Assembly: GCA_019352875.1 (NCBI GenBank)
Contig: JAAAFW010000008.1
Location: 158,159 to 222,158, forward strand
Source: Pedobacter cryoconitis
Lineage (GTDB): Bacteria > Bacteroidota > Bacteroidia > Sphingobacteriales > Sphingobacteriaceae
DNA: 64,000 nt
Direction: 5' to 3'
Positions 17,555 to 27,211 of the stretch are shown piece by piece. Each line of letters begins with the position of its first letter. Positions within the stretch are counted from its first letter, which is position 1. Below the pieces are notes generated by a model. The model was not told the DNA's origin. It worked only from the letters and a program-made list of their open reading frames with translations, and ran no database searches. The position numbers and the translations under genes were made by a program.

Positions 17555-18049
17555 TTAAGGATTAATCAGCTTAAAAAATTTAGGCACATCAGTGTCTTTA
17601 CTCGATGTAAATATAAGTTTCTTATCAGGTCCATAAAGGTATAAAGCCGGATACTGCTTAGGATGAAAAGCCATGATAAAGACATGGTCACGATCCTGTA
17701 CTACCTTCACATTTTTCTGTTTTACCAGTTCTTTAGCGAATGTATTTGTAAAATAGTCAATCGATCTGTATTCATCCTGTGAGACCAGATAAATATTAAC
17801 ATTGGCCAATTCCTTATGACGTTTATTCATTTGGGAAGCAACTTGCTGGCAATGTCCGCAGGTAGCATCAAAAAACATGATCAGACTCTTTTTACCTCCA
17901 GGAATCTGTTGGGTTGAGAAAACACCATTATCCCTGTTATAAAAAATCGCAGTAGGTATAGCAGAGCCCGGCAGGGGCTCCTGTGCAAATGCAGCCACAG
18001 AAAAGAACATGGCCAATAGAAGAACAAATGAATATTTCAATTTTTTCAT
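17555..18049 (-). CDS. exported thioredoxin-like protein (CGHC)
   Basis: 164 residues with a signal peptide (about 1-22, AAFA/Q). The thioredoxin-like domain has SLIMFFDATCGHCQQV with the redox pair C64-C67, and a cis-Pro region at HPKQYPALYLYG. CGHC is the active site of PDI and of some TlpA-type reductases. It probably reduces or exchanges disulfides in the periplasm. No partner gene is adjacent; the neighbours are the Mrp operon behind it and a terminator in front of it. A peroxiredoxin is unlikely, because the Cys spacing is that of a thioredoxin. Confidence 0.83.
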   Translation of the reverse strand: MKKLKYSFVLLLAMFFSVAAFAQEPLPGSAIPTAIFYNRDNGVFSTQQIPGGKKSLIMFFDATCGHCQQVASQMNKRHKELANVNIYLVSQDEYRSIDYFTNTFAKELVKQKNVKVVQDRDHVFIMAFHPKQYPALYLYGPDKKLIFTSSKDTDVPKFFKLINP

Positions 18050-18104
18050 AACGATATTAATTTAATAAAAGCCGGATTTAATGAAATCCATCTTCGCGCG
18101 GAAG

Positions 18105-18112
18105 CAAATATA
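18105..18112 (-). promoter_or_regulatory. candidate -7 element for the CGHC protein gene
   Basis: On the minus strand TATATTTG, a full match to TAnnTTTG, 56 bp before the ATG at 18049. Confidence 0.45.
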
Positions 18113-18179
18113 TTTTTTCTCCGCCTGATCTGATACGGCTGCAGACACTTTGACACAACAATGATTGAATGTATCTCTT

Positions 18180-18560
18180 CTATACGTTTTGGTCCTTTTC
18201 TTCGGTTGCTTCGCTGCTCAGTTCATGCGTTACATCATTATATTTACCCTCAAGATCATCAAATAATGTATGCTTCCAACGTTTGTTTCCGGTAAAGTGA
18301 GCTGCTCTGCCGATCATATGTGCCGCAACAGGCGCGGTAAGCAGCAGGAACAAAATAATTGCCAGTAGTTTTGTTGTTACCGCAGTTTCCGAAAAATAGA
18401 TTGCAGCGCTGCCCAACACCAGCCCAACGCCCAGTGTAGCAGCTTTAATGGTTACCGAAAGGCGAAGATAGAAATCCGGCATTCGTAAAATACCAATAGA
18501 AGCAATCAGAATAAATAAAGTTCCCAGGGCGCTCCCTGCCATTATCATAATATCACTCAT
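18180..18560 (-). CDS. mrpG: Mrp cation/proton antiporter subunit G
   Basis: 126 residues from ATG 18560; an upstream ATG at 18578 would add six lysine-rich residues and increase the overlap with mrpF. Three hydrophobic segments (about 5-25, 35-55, 60-85) and the family pattern GTLFILIASIGILRMPDFYLRL and GVGLVLGSAAIYF. The Ala-rich helix LLLTAPVAAHMIGRAAH is typical of MrpG. It is the last gene of the operon, and the start overlaps the mrpF stop by 8 bp. Small subunit of the inner-membrane sodium/proton antiporter. The C-terminal tail is acidic and longer than in Bacillus. Confidence 0.92.
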   Translation of the reverse strand: MSDIMIMAGSALGTLFILIASIGILRMPDFYLRLSVTIKAATLGVGLVLGSAAIYFSETAVTTKLLAIILFLLLTAPVAAHMIGRAAHFTGNKRWKHTLFDDLEGKYNDVTHELSSEATEEKDQNV

Positions 18561-18828
18561 TTTTTTCTCTTTTTTCAAGGTAAAACGAAAACGCCACGGT
18601 CCCCAGAAAACCGATCAGCGCCATAATAATTGCGACGTCCAGAAAAGTCGGCTGGTCGGTAACCAGGCTATAAATTGTGATAATAGCAATTCCGATAGTA
18701 AGTAACAGATCCAGTGCCACGACCCTGTCTGCAGTATGCGGTCCTTTCAAAAATCGAATAAACACCAGTAAGACCGACAAACACAGGACGGGTAAAATAA
18801 TATAATATAAAAAGGTATATAAACTCAT
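18553..18828 (-). CDS. mrpF: Mrp antiporter subunit F
   Basis: 91 residues with three membrane helices. The stretch FIRFLKGPHTADRVVALDLL is the family signature (GPxxxDRVxAxD), followed by a helix containing FLDVAIIMALIGFLGTVAF. The start overlaps the mrpE stop by 4 bp (ATGA). Part of the small-subunit end of the Mrp complex, where MrpE, F and G pack together. Confidence 0.93.
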   Translation of the reverse strand: MSLYTFLYYIILPVLCLSVLLVFIRFLKGPHTADRVVALDLLLTIGIAIITIYSLVTDQPTFLDVAIIMALIGFLGTVAFSFYLEKREKNE

Positions 18829-19307
18829 CGTAAAATAGCTAATAACTTTTTCTCAAATCCATTTTGGAGATATTTGATAAAACTCTCTTTATCTGTCATA
18901 TACATTACATGTATATAGAGCACTTTTTTATCATTACTGACGTCCAGAATTAAAGTTCCCGGTGTAAGTGATATAATATTTGCCAGCAAATTAATCTCAA
19001 ATTCTGAGGTTGCAGTCAATGGAAACCTGACAATAGCAGGCTTCATGAAAAACTTAGGCGTAACCACATCGTAGGCTACCTGGAAGTTGGCTTTGATCAG
19101 TTCATAAATAAAATAGAATATAAAACTGATAATCCTCGGTATCCTGTCAAAATATTGTTTAGACGCCGAAGCATTATCTCTGGACATTAGCATCAGTATA
19201 AAATAGCTGAGAATAAAACCAAAGAAGAAATTGACAAACAGAAAACTCCCGGTTAGCCCTACCCAGATAAAACTGAGCATCACATTCATTAAAAACTGTT
19301 TAATCAT
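18825..19307 (-). CDS. mrpE: Mrp antiporter subunit E
   Basis: 160 residues. N-terminal hydrophobic part (about 1-75), then a soluble domain with family features: ANFQVAYDVVTPKFFMKPAI, SLTPGTLILDVSNDKKVLYI and HVMYMTDKESF. TPGTL is the best-known MrpE motif. It follows mrpD after 19 bp and is coupled to mrpF by a 4-bp overlap. Confidence 0.93.
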   Translation of the reverse strand: MIKQFLMNVMLSFIWVGLTGSFLFVNFFFGFILSYFILMLMSRDNASASKQYFDRIPRIISFIFYFIYELIKANFQVAYDVVTPKFFMKPAIVRFPLTATSEFEINLLANIISLTPGTLILDVSNDKKVLYIHVMYMTDKESFIKYLQNGFEKKLLAILR

Positions 19308-19326
19308 AATGTAAAGAGTTTAAAGG

Positions 19327-20838
19327 TTAGTTTTTTGGTTCAAATACAGCATCAATATAAGGTTGGTGGTGGAAAAGCTCAGTAGAAATCCGCTCTGCCA
19401 ACACCGCAATATGCTGTGCCCCGAAACCCATATATAAAGTAAGTGCCGTTAATGCAATAACAGGAATAACCAGTAATTGCTTTTTAAAATTACTTAAAGC
19501 ATCAAATCCGGCAGCTTTCAGATCGGTAACAACCATTGGTTCTTTCCAGAAAACCTCTGCCCATAATTTCGCGATTACGTACATGGTAATAAAACTTGCA
19601 ATCAAAATAGACGCCAGCAATATATAGGATCCGGAATTTAAACTTTCGCTGATCAGATATAGCTTTGGCCAGAATCCGGAAAGCGGAGGAATTCCCACCA
19701 GGGAAAAGAACACAGCTGCCATAACCAGGGAAAGTTTTGGATAACGCCTGTAGATGCCACCAAGTTCCGACATTTTATAAGTGCCGGCTATTTTATAAAT
19801 CAGTCCAGCTATTAAAAACAGATTCGTCTTAATAACGATATCATGGAAGAGGTAAAACAAAGCACCGGTCATCGCTTGTTCTGTATATAAAGCCAGACCG
19901 GCCAGCATATAGCCGATATGACAGATAATCAGGTAAGATAACAATCTACGGATATCCGTCTTACCCAGGGCACCGATAGCACCCGTAACAAGTGTCGCAC
20001 CGGCAACAAACAGAAAGACCCCTTTTAAAAATGAATCCGGAATATAAATCAGCGTAAATACACGTATCAGCGCATAAATTCCGACTTTAGTTAACAAACC
20101 CCCAAAGATAGCGGCAATAGCAGAGGGCGGTGTATTATAAGACGATGGCAGCCAAAAATACAAAGGAAAAACGGCCGATTTAATGCCGAAGCCCACAAAG
20201 AACAAAATAGCAGTTACATGGACCAGTTCCCGGTTTTCTATATTTGCAATCTTAATAGAAAGATCTGCCATATTCAGACTTCCCGTAAGACCATAAAGAA
20301 TACCGATCGCGGTTAAAAAGATAACCGAGGCCAGCAGGTTCATGGTCACATAGTTAATCGCCCCCTCCAGCTGTGGTTTTCTTCCGCCCAGGGTCATCAG
20401 TACAAAAGAAGAGATAATAATAACCTCAAACCAAACGTAAAGATTAAAGATATCTCCGGCCAGAAATGCGCCGTTAAGGCCCATCAGCAAAAAATGTACA
20501 ATCGGGAAATACCCGTACTGTATCCGGTTTTTGGTAATGCCGGCACAGGAATAAATCGCGACAGCCAAACCTGCAATCGCAGTCAAAAGCATCAGTGTAG
20601 CGGATAAAGTATCTGCCACAAAGGTAATTCCAAAAGGCGCTTCCCAGCCCCCGCCCTGCATAGTTAAGATACCGAGGTTCCAGACTTTCATCCAAAGACC
20701 AAAGGCTAATAATACAATAACCAGGTTACCGGCAACACTGATTATTTTCTGTGCTCTTACTTTTTTCCAGCAAAAGATCAATAAAATGGCAGTCAGCAAA
20801 TGTAGCAGTACCGGAAGAATAATATATGGATCTGTCAT
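19327..20838 (-). CDS. mrpD: Mrp antiporter subunit D (NuoM/NuoN-like)
   Basis: 503 residues and about 14 membrane helices. It belongs to the complex I antiporter-like family: the key Glu is E138 in NLYVWFEVIIISS, and the central lysine helix reads GFGIKSAVFPLYFWLPSSY. The helix with DIRRLLSYLIICHIGYMLAG corresponds to the lysine/histidine-bearing path. It should carry protons, or exchange them for cations. Its start overlaps the mrpC stop by 4 bp. Confidence 0.95.
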   Translation of the reverse strand: MTDPYIILPVLLHLLTAILLIFCWKKVRAQKIISVAGNLVIVLLAFGLWMKVWNLGILTMQGGGWEAPFGITFVADTLSATLMLLTAIAGLAVAIYSCAGITKNRIQYGYFPIVHFLLMGLNGAFLAGDIFNLYVWFEVIIISSFVLMTLGGRKPQLEGAINYVTMNLLASVIFLTAIGILYGLTGSLNMADLSIKIANIENRELVHVTAILFFVGFGIKSAVFPLYFWLPSSYNTPPSAIAAIFGGLLTKVGIYALIRVFTLIYIPDSFLKGVFLFVAGATLVTGAIGALGKTDIRRLLSYLIICHIGYMLAGLALYTEQAMTGALFYLFHDIVIKTNLFLIAGLIYKIAGTYKMSELGGIYRRYPKLSLVMAAVFFSLVGIPPLSGFWPKLYLISESLNSGSYILLASILIASFITMYVIAKLWAEVFWKEPMVVTDLKAAGFDALSNFKKQLLVIPVIALTALTLYMGFGAQHIAVLAERISTELFHHQPYIDAVFEPKN

Positions 20839-21188
20839 ATGTCCTGATCGTCTGAATTAAGTTGGTCAAGGTCATCAGTACCTGTGACCAGATATACTCT
20901 TTTTAATAATACAATAGCGAAGGCCTGCAGTCCGAAACTGATGACGATTGCTGTTAAAATCAATGCCTGCGGAATGGGATCCGAATAGACCCCTTGCAGA
21001 GAACTAAAATCCCGCGGGATAACAGGAGGATTACCTTTATTGATATCTCCTACCAGGAAAATAAGCAGATTAGCTCCGTTACCGATTAGGATCAGGCCCA
21101 ACAGTAACTTCACCATACTCCTTCTAAACATCATGTAAGTACCTGATGCGTATAATAATCCTATAAGTAAAACAAGTAGAAACTCCAT
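20835..21188 (-). CDS. mrpC: Mrp antiporter subunit C (NuoK-like)
   Basis: 117 residues with three membrane helices, homologous to NuoK. Signature parts are [20 protein letters not shown], then [11 protein letters not shown], and [20 protein letters not shown] with the conserved P-Q-ALxLTAIVI pattern. It starts 2 bp after the mrpB stop and overlaps mrpD by 4 bp. Confidence 0.95.
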   Translation of the reverse strand: MEFLLVLLIGLLYASGTYMMFRRSMVKLLLGLILIGNGANLLIFLVGDINKGNPPVIPRDFSSLQGVYSDPIPQALILTAIVISFGLQAFAIVLLKRVYLVTGTDDLDQLNSDDQDI

Positions 21189-21190
21189 AA

Positions 21191-21601
21191 TTAAACACTT
21201 TCAGTTATGGTGAACAACATCGTCAGGGTCACTCCGAAAACAACGAAATAAACACCAATTTCAAAAAACAGGGCCGACCCGATCAATCCGATCACTGGAA
21301 CAGGCTCATTAAACCAGAGACCTGTCATCAGGGATTGTCCGCCGATCATCGGCAATACAGCACTTATCAGCGATAACAACAAACCGATTGGAATAAATAC
21401 TCCCGGATGAATACGCAGAAACCTCCTGGTTTCTTTTAAGCCATGTGCGAAGGAATGTAAAACAAAGGCAATTGCTGCGACAAGACCACCAACAAAACCA
21501 CCGCCTGGTTCATAATGACCACGCAACAGTACAAATACTGAAAAAAGTATCAGCATAGGGAGAAGATAATTTGATGCAGTTCTTAAAATGATTGAATTCA
21601 T
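21191..21601 (-). CDS. mrpB: Mrp antiporter subunit B
   Basis: 136 residues with four membrane helices. Typical features are [20 protein letters not shown] (the PGGGFxGG motif) at about 22-41 and [17 protein letters not shown] near the C-terminus. It begins 1 bp after the mrpA stop. In some phyla this domain is fused to MrpA; here it is separate. Confidence 0.95.
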   Translation of the reverse strand: MNSIILRTASNYLLPMLILFSVFVLLRGHYEPGGGFVGGLVAAIAFVLHSFAHGLKETRRFLRIHPGVFIPIGLLLSLISAVLPMIGGQSLMTGLWFNEPVPVIGLIGSALFFEIGVYFVVFGVTLTMLFTITESV

Positions 21602-21602
21602 A

Positions 21603-23903
21603 TTATTCCTTTTCTGATGAACTGATTTTTAACTTAAGCATACTGTAAACGCCCAGGGCAGCAATCGTTAAAACTGTAATTTCGATTAGCGTATCCGAGC
21701 CCCTGAAATCTACAAGAATAACGTTTACGACATTTTTACCTTTAGCCAGCGAATAGGCATTATCAGCATAAAACCGGCTGATTGTCTTATGTGTAGGCTC
21801 CTGCAATACTAAGAAAGCTATCATGGAAATCACTCCTCCAAAAATAGTGGAGATAATTGCATCCCTTATCTTAATAGCTTTGTTGGTCAGCGTTAAAAAC
21901 GGCGGTAACTTTAATAGTATAAGCATAAATAACACCGCAGTCAGGGTATCTATTGTGAACTGGGTCATGGCCAGATCAGGTGCCCCATAAAAGACAAAGA
22001 GTAAACAGATACTGTAACCTACTATACTTAATGAAATGATAGAAGTTAATCTGGATGAAGTAAATATCAATACAAAAATTGCCGATACCATCATCACCAG
22101 AATCACCACATCATACATACTCACAGGTGTCATAGCACTGAAATCTATCGAATGTGGAATTAGCTTAACCAGCTTCCAGCATAGTAGAATAAGCAGGAAA
22201 GAAATGATCGTAATCATATAGTTCCGCAGATAACCATTTTGCAGTTTGTGGGTAAAATAATGTGAAATCTGTTTAATACCCTCAGCCAGGCGAAGAAAGA
22301 AACTTCTGGTAGAAAAAGACTCAAACCTGTCCATAAACTGCACCTGTGAATCGGCCGGTTTCCGCAGCAGATAAAGCACAACACCTCCCAACACAGTCAC
22401 TCCGCTGAGCAGTAAAATCAGATTGAACCCATGCCACAGTTTAAGATCCGGCAAAGCCGGGTTACCACCGGCATTCGCCACAACGGCATTTACCAGCGGA
22501 CTGCTTAATGCCGGGAAAAATCCAAAAAGCAAACTAAGCACGGCAAGCAAGACTGGTGGCCCCCATAACAGGAATTCGGGTTTCGTGGTATCTGCATAAG
22601 CTTCGGGTAATGCGCCCGTAAACGGCCTGAATCCAGCGACATAACCAGCATAAGACAAGAGAACATTTGCAATAAGAACCAGTCCTGTAAGCTGTATAGC
22701 AAGCATTCCTGTCTGCATGGTCGCCTCATAAATAAGATCCTTTCCGATAAATCCGAATGTAAACGGAATCCCGGCACTCGATAATGCAGCAATACCAGCA
22801 GCAATTGCAACCGGCATCATTATTTTACGAAGACCGCTGAGTTTAGTCAGATCACGCGAATGTACAGCATGATCGATGATACCTGTACAAAGGAACAACG
22901 CGGCTTTATAAAGCGCATGCACCAGAATAAATACTGCAGCAGCAAGGAAAGACTCCGTAGTGCCAATGCCTATTAACAGAACGATAAGACCGAGCGCCGC
23001 AATTGTTGAATAAGCAAGTACACCTTTCAAATCTGTACGGAACAATGATTGAAAAGCAGCATATAATAATGTAAATCCACCTACGATCATTAATGTATAG
23101 TTCCACAAAGGCTCTCCCCCGAGTACCGGACTTAATCTGAACAGCAGGTATATACCGGCTTTCACCATTGTTGCGGAGTGCAGATAAGCAGATACTGGTG
23201 TTGGTGCTTTCATAGCACCCGGCAGCCAGAAATGGAAGGGGAACATGGCAGATTTTGTAAATGCTCCTGCAAAAACAAAACATAGCATTAATACATATGA
23301 ACCATGCTGTTTCAGTGTAGCTGATGCAGCTGTTAATGCCTGTATAGAGTAAGAACCGCCCACATTACCCATTAGTAAAACACCTGCAAGGAGCAAAAAG
23401 CCTCCTCCTCCGGTAATTGCGAGTGCAAGAACCGCGCTCTTGCGCGACGCTTCTTCCTTAGTATTCCAGCCGATCAGAAAGAATGAGCTGATACTGGTCA
23501 GTTCCCAGAAAATAAATAGGACCAGGAGGTTGTCCGAGAGTACGAGTCCGAGCATGGCAGCCATAAACAGACTGAGACAGCTAAAGAATTTATGTATCTG
23601 GCTTCGGTCAGAAAGATAGGCCGCGGCATAGATGTATACAAGCGTTCCAATTCCCGTAATCATCAGACTGAAAAGCATGGCAAGCCCATCCAATTTAAAA
23701 TCCAGGTTAACTCCCATTGCGGGAATCCAGGTGTACTTAAACAGAATTTCTTTTCCTGCTGCTACCTCAGGTAGCCAGGTGGAAAAGTAGATCAGCAATG
23801 AAAGTGGAAGAAATGCAGGAATGAATCTTAACCAGCCATTTTGAAGCCTGAAAAACAGGAATAATAAAGCAAATAATATACCTGAGAGTACGGCTATGAG
23901 CAT
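21603..23903 (-). CDS. mrpA: Mrp antiporter subunit A (NuoL-like large subunit)
   Basis: 766 residues, about 20 membrane helices, first gene of the operon. The NuoL-like core carries E134 ([11 protein letters not shown]), K217 ([14 protein letters not shown]), K248 ([11 protein letters not shown]) and K293 ([12 protein letters not shown]), the charged chain used for ion movement. The C-terminal part (about 590-766) contains the NuoJ-like and MrpB-related helices with [20 protein letters not shown] and [15 protein letters not shown]. The gene order A-B-C-D-E-F-G is complete and compact. The system exports sodium (or other cations) against protons for pH and salt tolerance. No -7 element with a full match was found upstream. 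Confidence 0.96.
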   Translation of the reverse strand: MLIAVLSGILFALLFLFFRLQNGWLRFIPAFLPLSLLIYFSTWLPEVAAGKEILFKYTWIPAMGVNLDFKLDGLAMLFSLMITGIGTLVYIYAAAYLSDRSQIHKFFSCLSLFMAAMLGLVLSDNLLVLFIFWELTSISSFFLIGWNTKEEASRKSAVLALAITGGGGFLLLAGVLLMGNVGGSYSIQALTAASATLKQHGSYVLMLCFVFAGAFTKSAMFPFHFWLPGAMKAPTPVSAYLHSATMVKAGIYLLFRLSPVLGGEPLWNYTLMIVGGFTLLYAAFQSLFRTDLKGVLAYSTIAALGLIVLLIGIGTTESFLAAAVFILVHALYKAALFLCTGIIDHAVHSRDLTKLSGLRKIMMPVAIAAGIAALSSAGIPFTFGFIGKDLIYEATMQTGMLAIQLTGLVLIANVLLSYAGYVAGFRPFTGALPEAYADTTKPEFLLWGPPVLLAVLSLLFGFFPALSSPLVNAVVANAGGNPALPDLKLWHGFNLILLLSGVTVLGGVVLYLLRKPADSQVQFMDRFESFSTRSFFLRLAEGIKQISHYFTHKLQNGYLRNYMITIISFLLILLCWKLVKLIPHSIDFSAMTPVSMYDVVILVMMVSAIFVLIFTSSRLTSIISLSIVGYSICLLFVFYGAPDLAMTQFTIDTLTAVLFMLILLKLPPFLTLTNKAIKIRDAIISTIFGGVISMIAFLVLQEPTHKTISRFYADNAYSLAKGKNVVNVILVDFRGSDTLIEITVLTIAALGVYSMLKLKISSSEKE

Positions 23904-24087
23904 AGTTTAATCAATAGATTTCAGTTTTAATATTTCGTGTGTCGTTTTCAATATATGAATTTCTATGGAAAAATCAGGCATTAAAGGCCGATTTAGACGA
24001 ATAAATAGAAATTTTTGGAATTATCTGTCACTCATGTGACGAAAGCTTCACACTGAGGCTAAAAGTGCGGTAGATTCAGAATTTGAT

Positions 24088-25119
24088 TCAGGGCTTGAAA
24101 ATATAGTAACTGAACCTGCCTTCACGGATCAGACTGAAAGCCGATTTTTCGCCCGTATAATACCCCAGGTCCATTGCTGAGATTGACTGCGATCCATCAG
24201 CCTGCTCGTCTATAAAGACATTTTGTTTAATCTTCAGCAGGTGCTGTCCTTTCTTAAGACTGAGAAAAGCTTTCCCCCTCCAGGTTTTAAGTGTATTATT
24301 TTCTATAAGCAGATAATCCTTACTGTTAAAATCCAATGTAGCGTTAGCTTGTGTATCGTGGTTTCTGGCCAGTTCAATCTGATCCGGCATTTCCTGATAT
24401 GGCTTGGTACCAGCCGGCCGTACTCCTATCAGCCCCGCACCGTACAAAGCATGCCCCTTACCCTTAACCACATAAATAAGTTTATCAACCTTCCCATTAT
24501 ACAAATCACTGTCAGATGGCCACATAGAACTTGCAGAATAAACATAAATGGCATCTGCTTTTTCTAAAATCGCGGCCATTTCTGCTTTAATCCGCCCGGC
24601 AGACCAGCTCAGATTCTTGTTCCACTCTTTATAGGTGTTCCTGGTTCTGCTGCCATCGAGTACCCAGGAGTAAAAAAAATCCGGATGCAGCAAAAAACCG
24701 TTTGTCATAATCAGCTTGTTTTTATTATTCCTGTAATGCAGGCTATCAGTCAGCTGACCGGAATGGTCCAGTTTATAATAACTCGTCGCATTGCCAGCCG
24801 TGCCTTCCAGATATTTTGCGGTAATCAATGTGATTTGCTGCTCTGGAAAATATAATGGGGCAGACAGGGTTGCATTATCAGTTTTCAGATCAAGCAATAT
24901 TGATACTGCCGATCCTGGCTGTGTAGCAGAATCCCTGATATTAAGATAAACGCGATAGGCAGGAGGCAAAGACGGCTGAATATTTTCTGCCTTAAAGAAA
25001 TAACGGTATCCCCCGAAAAAGAGCATACCAGAAACAATGGTTAACATTAACAACGCATATCTCTGGAGTTGTCCGCTGTAAAAGAGTTTCGGTACATTTT
25101 TTCCGGACATAAGGATCAT
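24088..25119 (-). CDS. uncharacterised single-span membrane protein
   Basis: 343 residues from the ATG at 25119; an ATG at 25110 is an alternative, and a longer TTG start at 25140 is less likely. I do not recognise the family. There is one N-terminal membrane helix (about 20-40, ALLMLTIVSGMLFFGGY) and then a large soluble part, probably periplasmic. That part contains beta-rich segments, SMWPSDSDLYNGKVDKLIYV and GKGHALYGAGLIGVRPAGT. Charged and aromatic residues are mixed, with no repeats or cysteine pairs. It lies alone between the Mrp operon and the sensor kinase, in the same direction as both, so co-transcription with the kinase is possible. A sensory or cell-envelope role is only a guess. 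Confidence 0.7.
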   Translation of the reverse strand: MILMSGKNVPKLFYSGQLQRYALLMLTIVSGMLFFGGYRYFFKAENIQPSLPPAYRVYLNIRDSATQPGSAVSILLDLKTDNATLSAPLYFPEQQITLITAKYLEGTAGNATSYYKLDHSGQLTDSLHYRNNKNKLIMTNGFLLHPDFFYSWVLDGSRTRNTYKEWNKNLSWSAGRIKAEMAAILEKADAIYVYSASSMWPSDSDLYNGKVDKLIYVVKGKGHALYGAGLIGVRPAGTKPYQEMPDQIELARNHDTQANATLDFNSKDYLLIENNTLKTWRGKAFLSLKKGQHLLKIKQNVFIDEQADGSQSISAMDLGYYTGEKSAFSLIREGRFSYYIFKP

Positions 25120-25208
25120 AGTGACGCAAACATAAGGCAAGACCGGGAATAATTTCCCCCTCTCCTTTATTCGCCAGTTAACATTTGTGATTTGCTGATA
25201 TCAAGTAT

Positions 25209-26348
25209 TTATACGCTCCCGTTCTTCCTGTTTTTTGGCTGCCCCATTGGAAGACTAAACCAAAAAGTACTACCCTCTCCTTCCACACTACGGACGCCGA
25301 TTTCCCCGCCATGTTTTTTAATAATTTCCGAGCATATATAAAGACCTAATCCGAGACCGGTATATTGGCCACCTTGAGTATCGGCCTGATAGTAACGCTG
25401 GAAGACCTGACTCACTTTTGCAGCTGAAATACCAGGCCCCTTATCAGTTACCGAAATTACGGCATATCCCTGGACCGCTTCCGCCTGAAGCAAAATGACG
25501 CCACTATCCGGTGCGTATTTAATTGCATTGTTAACCAGATTAACCAGGACCTGCTCGATTCTCAATGAATCTGCATAGATATTTAATACACCATTATCCT
25601 GTATGACTAATTCGAATCCTGCATGTTTTGCAATATTCTTACAATCTGCTGTAAGCGAGCTGACTGAAAACCATGATTTTCTGAGCTGCAGCTGTGCAGT
25701 ATTGTACTGACTGGCGTTTAGCAGATCATTGATCAGGAACGATACTTTATCGGCGCTTTTAATCGCGGTATTTAGCAGGGTAGTTACTTTTTCCCCGCCG
25801 GATGTACCCAATATCCTATCCAGAATCTGCAAACTGGCTTTAAGACTGGTAACCGGAGTTTTCAGTTCATGGCTGGCTATGCTGATAAACTCTTCCTTCT
25901 GCTGCAATGCTGCAATATGCGTGTCAATATCTGCGCATAAACCAAACCACTTCTGAACTTTACCATTTTGTTCGTGATAAGGGGTCGCACTAATCTGATA
26001 CCATACAAATACCTGCTGATTATTTTCCAAACGTGCCTGCACCTGTAATGGTACTTCCTGTTCTATGCTTTTAAGCCATGCCTTTATTAATGTTGCTTTA
26101 TCCTGCTGATGCACTCTGGACAAAATGATCCGGAAATCCACAGACTTGTTGTTCAGGTTAAAATAGGCGGCAAAACGCTGATTAACATAGTCGATTTTCC
26201 CTTGCGAATCTGCAGTCCAGATTAAACCCGGTAACAGGTTCGCCAGAAAACGGAAATGCTTTTTCTCCGCTTCTGCATGTTGCCTTGCTTCCAAAAATTG
26301 GTTTTGGTAGCTGAACCTGCGATCTGAGTTTAATTCGGATGATGCCAT
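25209..26348 (-). CDS. PAS-domain sensor histidine kinase, cytoplasmic, orphan
   Basis: 379 residues without membrane segments. A PAS domain lies at about 30-145 (FLANLLPGLIWTADSQGKID, with the PAC end KVQKWFGLCADI). HisKA is at about 150-215 with the phospho-accepting H160 in ASHELKTP. The HATPase domain has N274 (VNLVNNAIKYAP), the G1 box DKGPGI (302-307) and the G2 box GLGLGL (331-336). All catalytic residues are present. No response regulator is adjacent, so its partner is elsewhere; the single-domain receiver at 8639 is one possibility without evidence. It probably senses a cytoplasmic signal, such as redox state or a small ligand, through the PAS domain. Confidence 0.93.
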   Translation of the reverse strand: MASSELNSDRRFSYQNQFLEARQHAEAEKKHFRFLANLLPGLIWTADSQGKIDYVNQRFAAYFNLNNKSVDFRIILSRVHQQDKATLIKAWLKSIEQEVPLQVQARLENNQQVFVWYQISATPYHEQNGKVQKWFGLCADIDTHIAALQQKEEFISIASHELKTPVTSLKASLQILDRILGTSGGEKVTTLLNTAIKSADKVSFLINDLLNASQYNTAQLQLRKSWFSVSSLTADCKNIAKHAGFELVIQDNGVLNIYADSLRIEQVLVNLVNNAIKYAPDSGVILLQAEAVQGYAVISVTDKGPGISAAKVSQVFQRYYQADTQGGQYTGLGLGLYICSEIIKKHGGEIGVRSVEGEGSTFWFSLPMGQPKNRKNGSV

Positions 26349-26562
26349 TCATTTGAGTTTTAGTGTATAAGTCGACATCTTAAAGATAAGCAATTAACTG
26401 ATTTTTAACATATTCATTTCATTCAAAGTGCCCTCTAAAGCAGTTTTAAGAGGCAATTCTATTTTTTTTCCTGACATAGTGTATAATTTCAGTCATTTAA
26501 TTAAATTGGTAAAATGAAAATTACGCAAGCGTTTGTGTAAATCATTCTATATAATAGATGTA

Positions 26563-26570
26563 TATATTTG
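26563..26570 (+). promoter_or_regulatory. candidate -7 element abutting the CBM9-like start
   Basis: TATATTTG, a full TAnnTTTG match, ends 4 bp before the ATG at 26575. If used, transcription would begin at or next to the start codon, giving a leaderless or nearly leaderless mRNA. No -33 element at the proper distance is obvious. Confidence 0.35.
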
Positions 26571-26574
26571 ATAA

Positions 26575-27201
26575 ATGAAGACACTAACCGTGCCCTGTAT
26601 TCCTGCCGGCGAACCATTGGAACAATTCCTTTACGACTCGGCCAGCAGCTTTATTGATCAGCAACCCTGGCCATCCGGTTTTTCCGTTCCTCAGGCAGTT
26701 TTCAGCATCGCTCATCGCACCACATCTATTTTTGTACTTTTTCAGATTAGCGAAAAAGAGATCAGGGCTGTCAACACCGGCATTAACACACCCGTCTATG
26801 AAGACTCCTGCGTGGAATTCTTTCTGCAGTTACCTGGAGAAGACGGTTATTATAACTTTGAATTCAATTGTACCGGCACCGTTCTGGCCGGCTACGGCCC
26901 CGGCAGGACGCGGGAATTACTCCCGGAAAAAATCGTCTCCCAAATCAAACGAACAGTAAAAATTACCAGGGGAGCGGAACGAACAGATATCAGCTGGGAA
27001 CTGATCGCTGAAATTCCGTCAACCGTATTCTGCAAACATAACTTGTCAACTTTTGCGGGACTGACCTGCAAAGCTAATTTTTATAAATGTGGCGATGAAC
27101 TAACGGAGCCTCATTATCTTGCATGGAACAATATTCAAACAGAAGAACCTGATTTCCACCTGCCTGAATATTTCGGACAGCTAACATTTAACCAAATATA
27201 A
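26575..27201 (+). CDS. CBM9-like (carbohydrate-binding family 9-like) domain protein
   Basis: 208 residues forming one beta-sandwich domain of the CBM9/DOMON-like type: SIFVLFQISEKEIRAVNTGI, PVYEDSCVEFFLQLPG, YNFEFNCTGTVLAGYGPGR and WELIAEIPSTVF. No signal peptide is seen, which is odd for a sugar-binding protein, and in this group the function is often unknown. It is followed after 10 bp by a sugar MFS transporter, so the two probably form an operon for sugar handling. It may bind sugars or act as a regulator or enzyme subunit. Confidence 0.8.
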   Translation: MKTLTVPCIPAGEPLEQFLYDSASSFIDQQPWPSGFSVPQAVFSIAHRTTSIFVLFQISEKEIRAVNTGINTPVYEDSCVEFFLQLPGEDGYYNFEFNCTGTVLAGYGPGRTRELLPEKIVSQIKRTVKITRGAERTDISWELIAEIPSTVFCKHNLSTFAGLTCKANFYKCGDELTEPHYLAWNNIQTEEPDFHLPEYFGQLTFNQI

Positions 27202-27211
27202 AATCTGAAAC

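Noticed and set aside
22036..23774. Several plus- and minus-strand frames within mrpA
   Set aside because: They overlap a complete, well-supported mrpA in other frames and show no family features.
25729..25956. Plus-strand frame opposite the sensor kinase
   Set aside because: Shadow of the kinase gene; composition and length fit chance.
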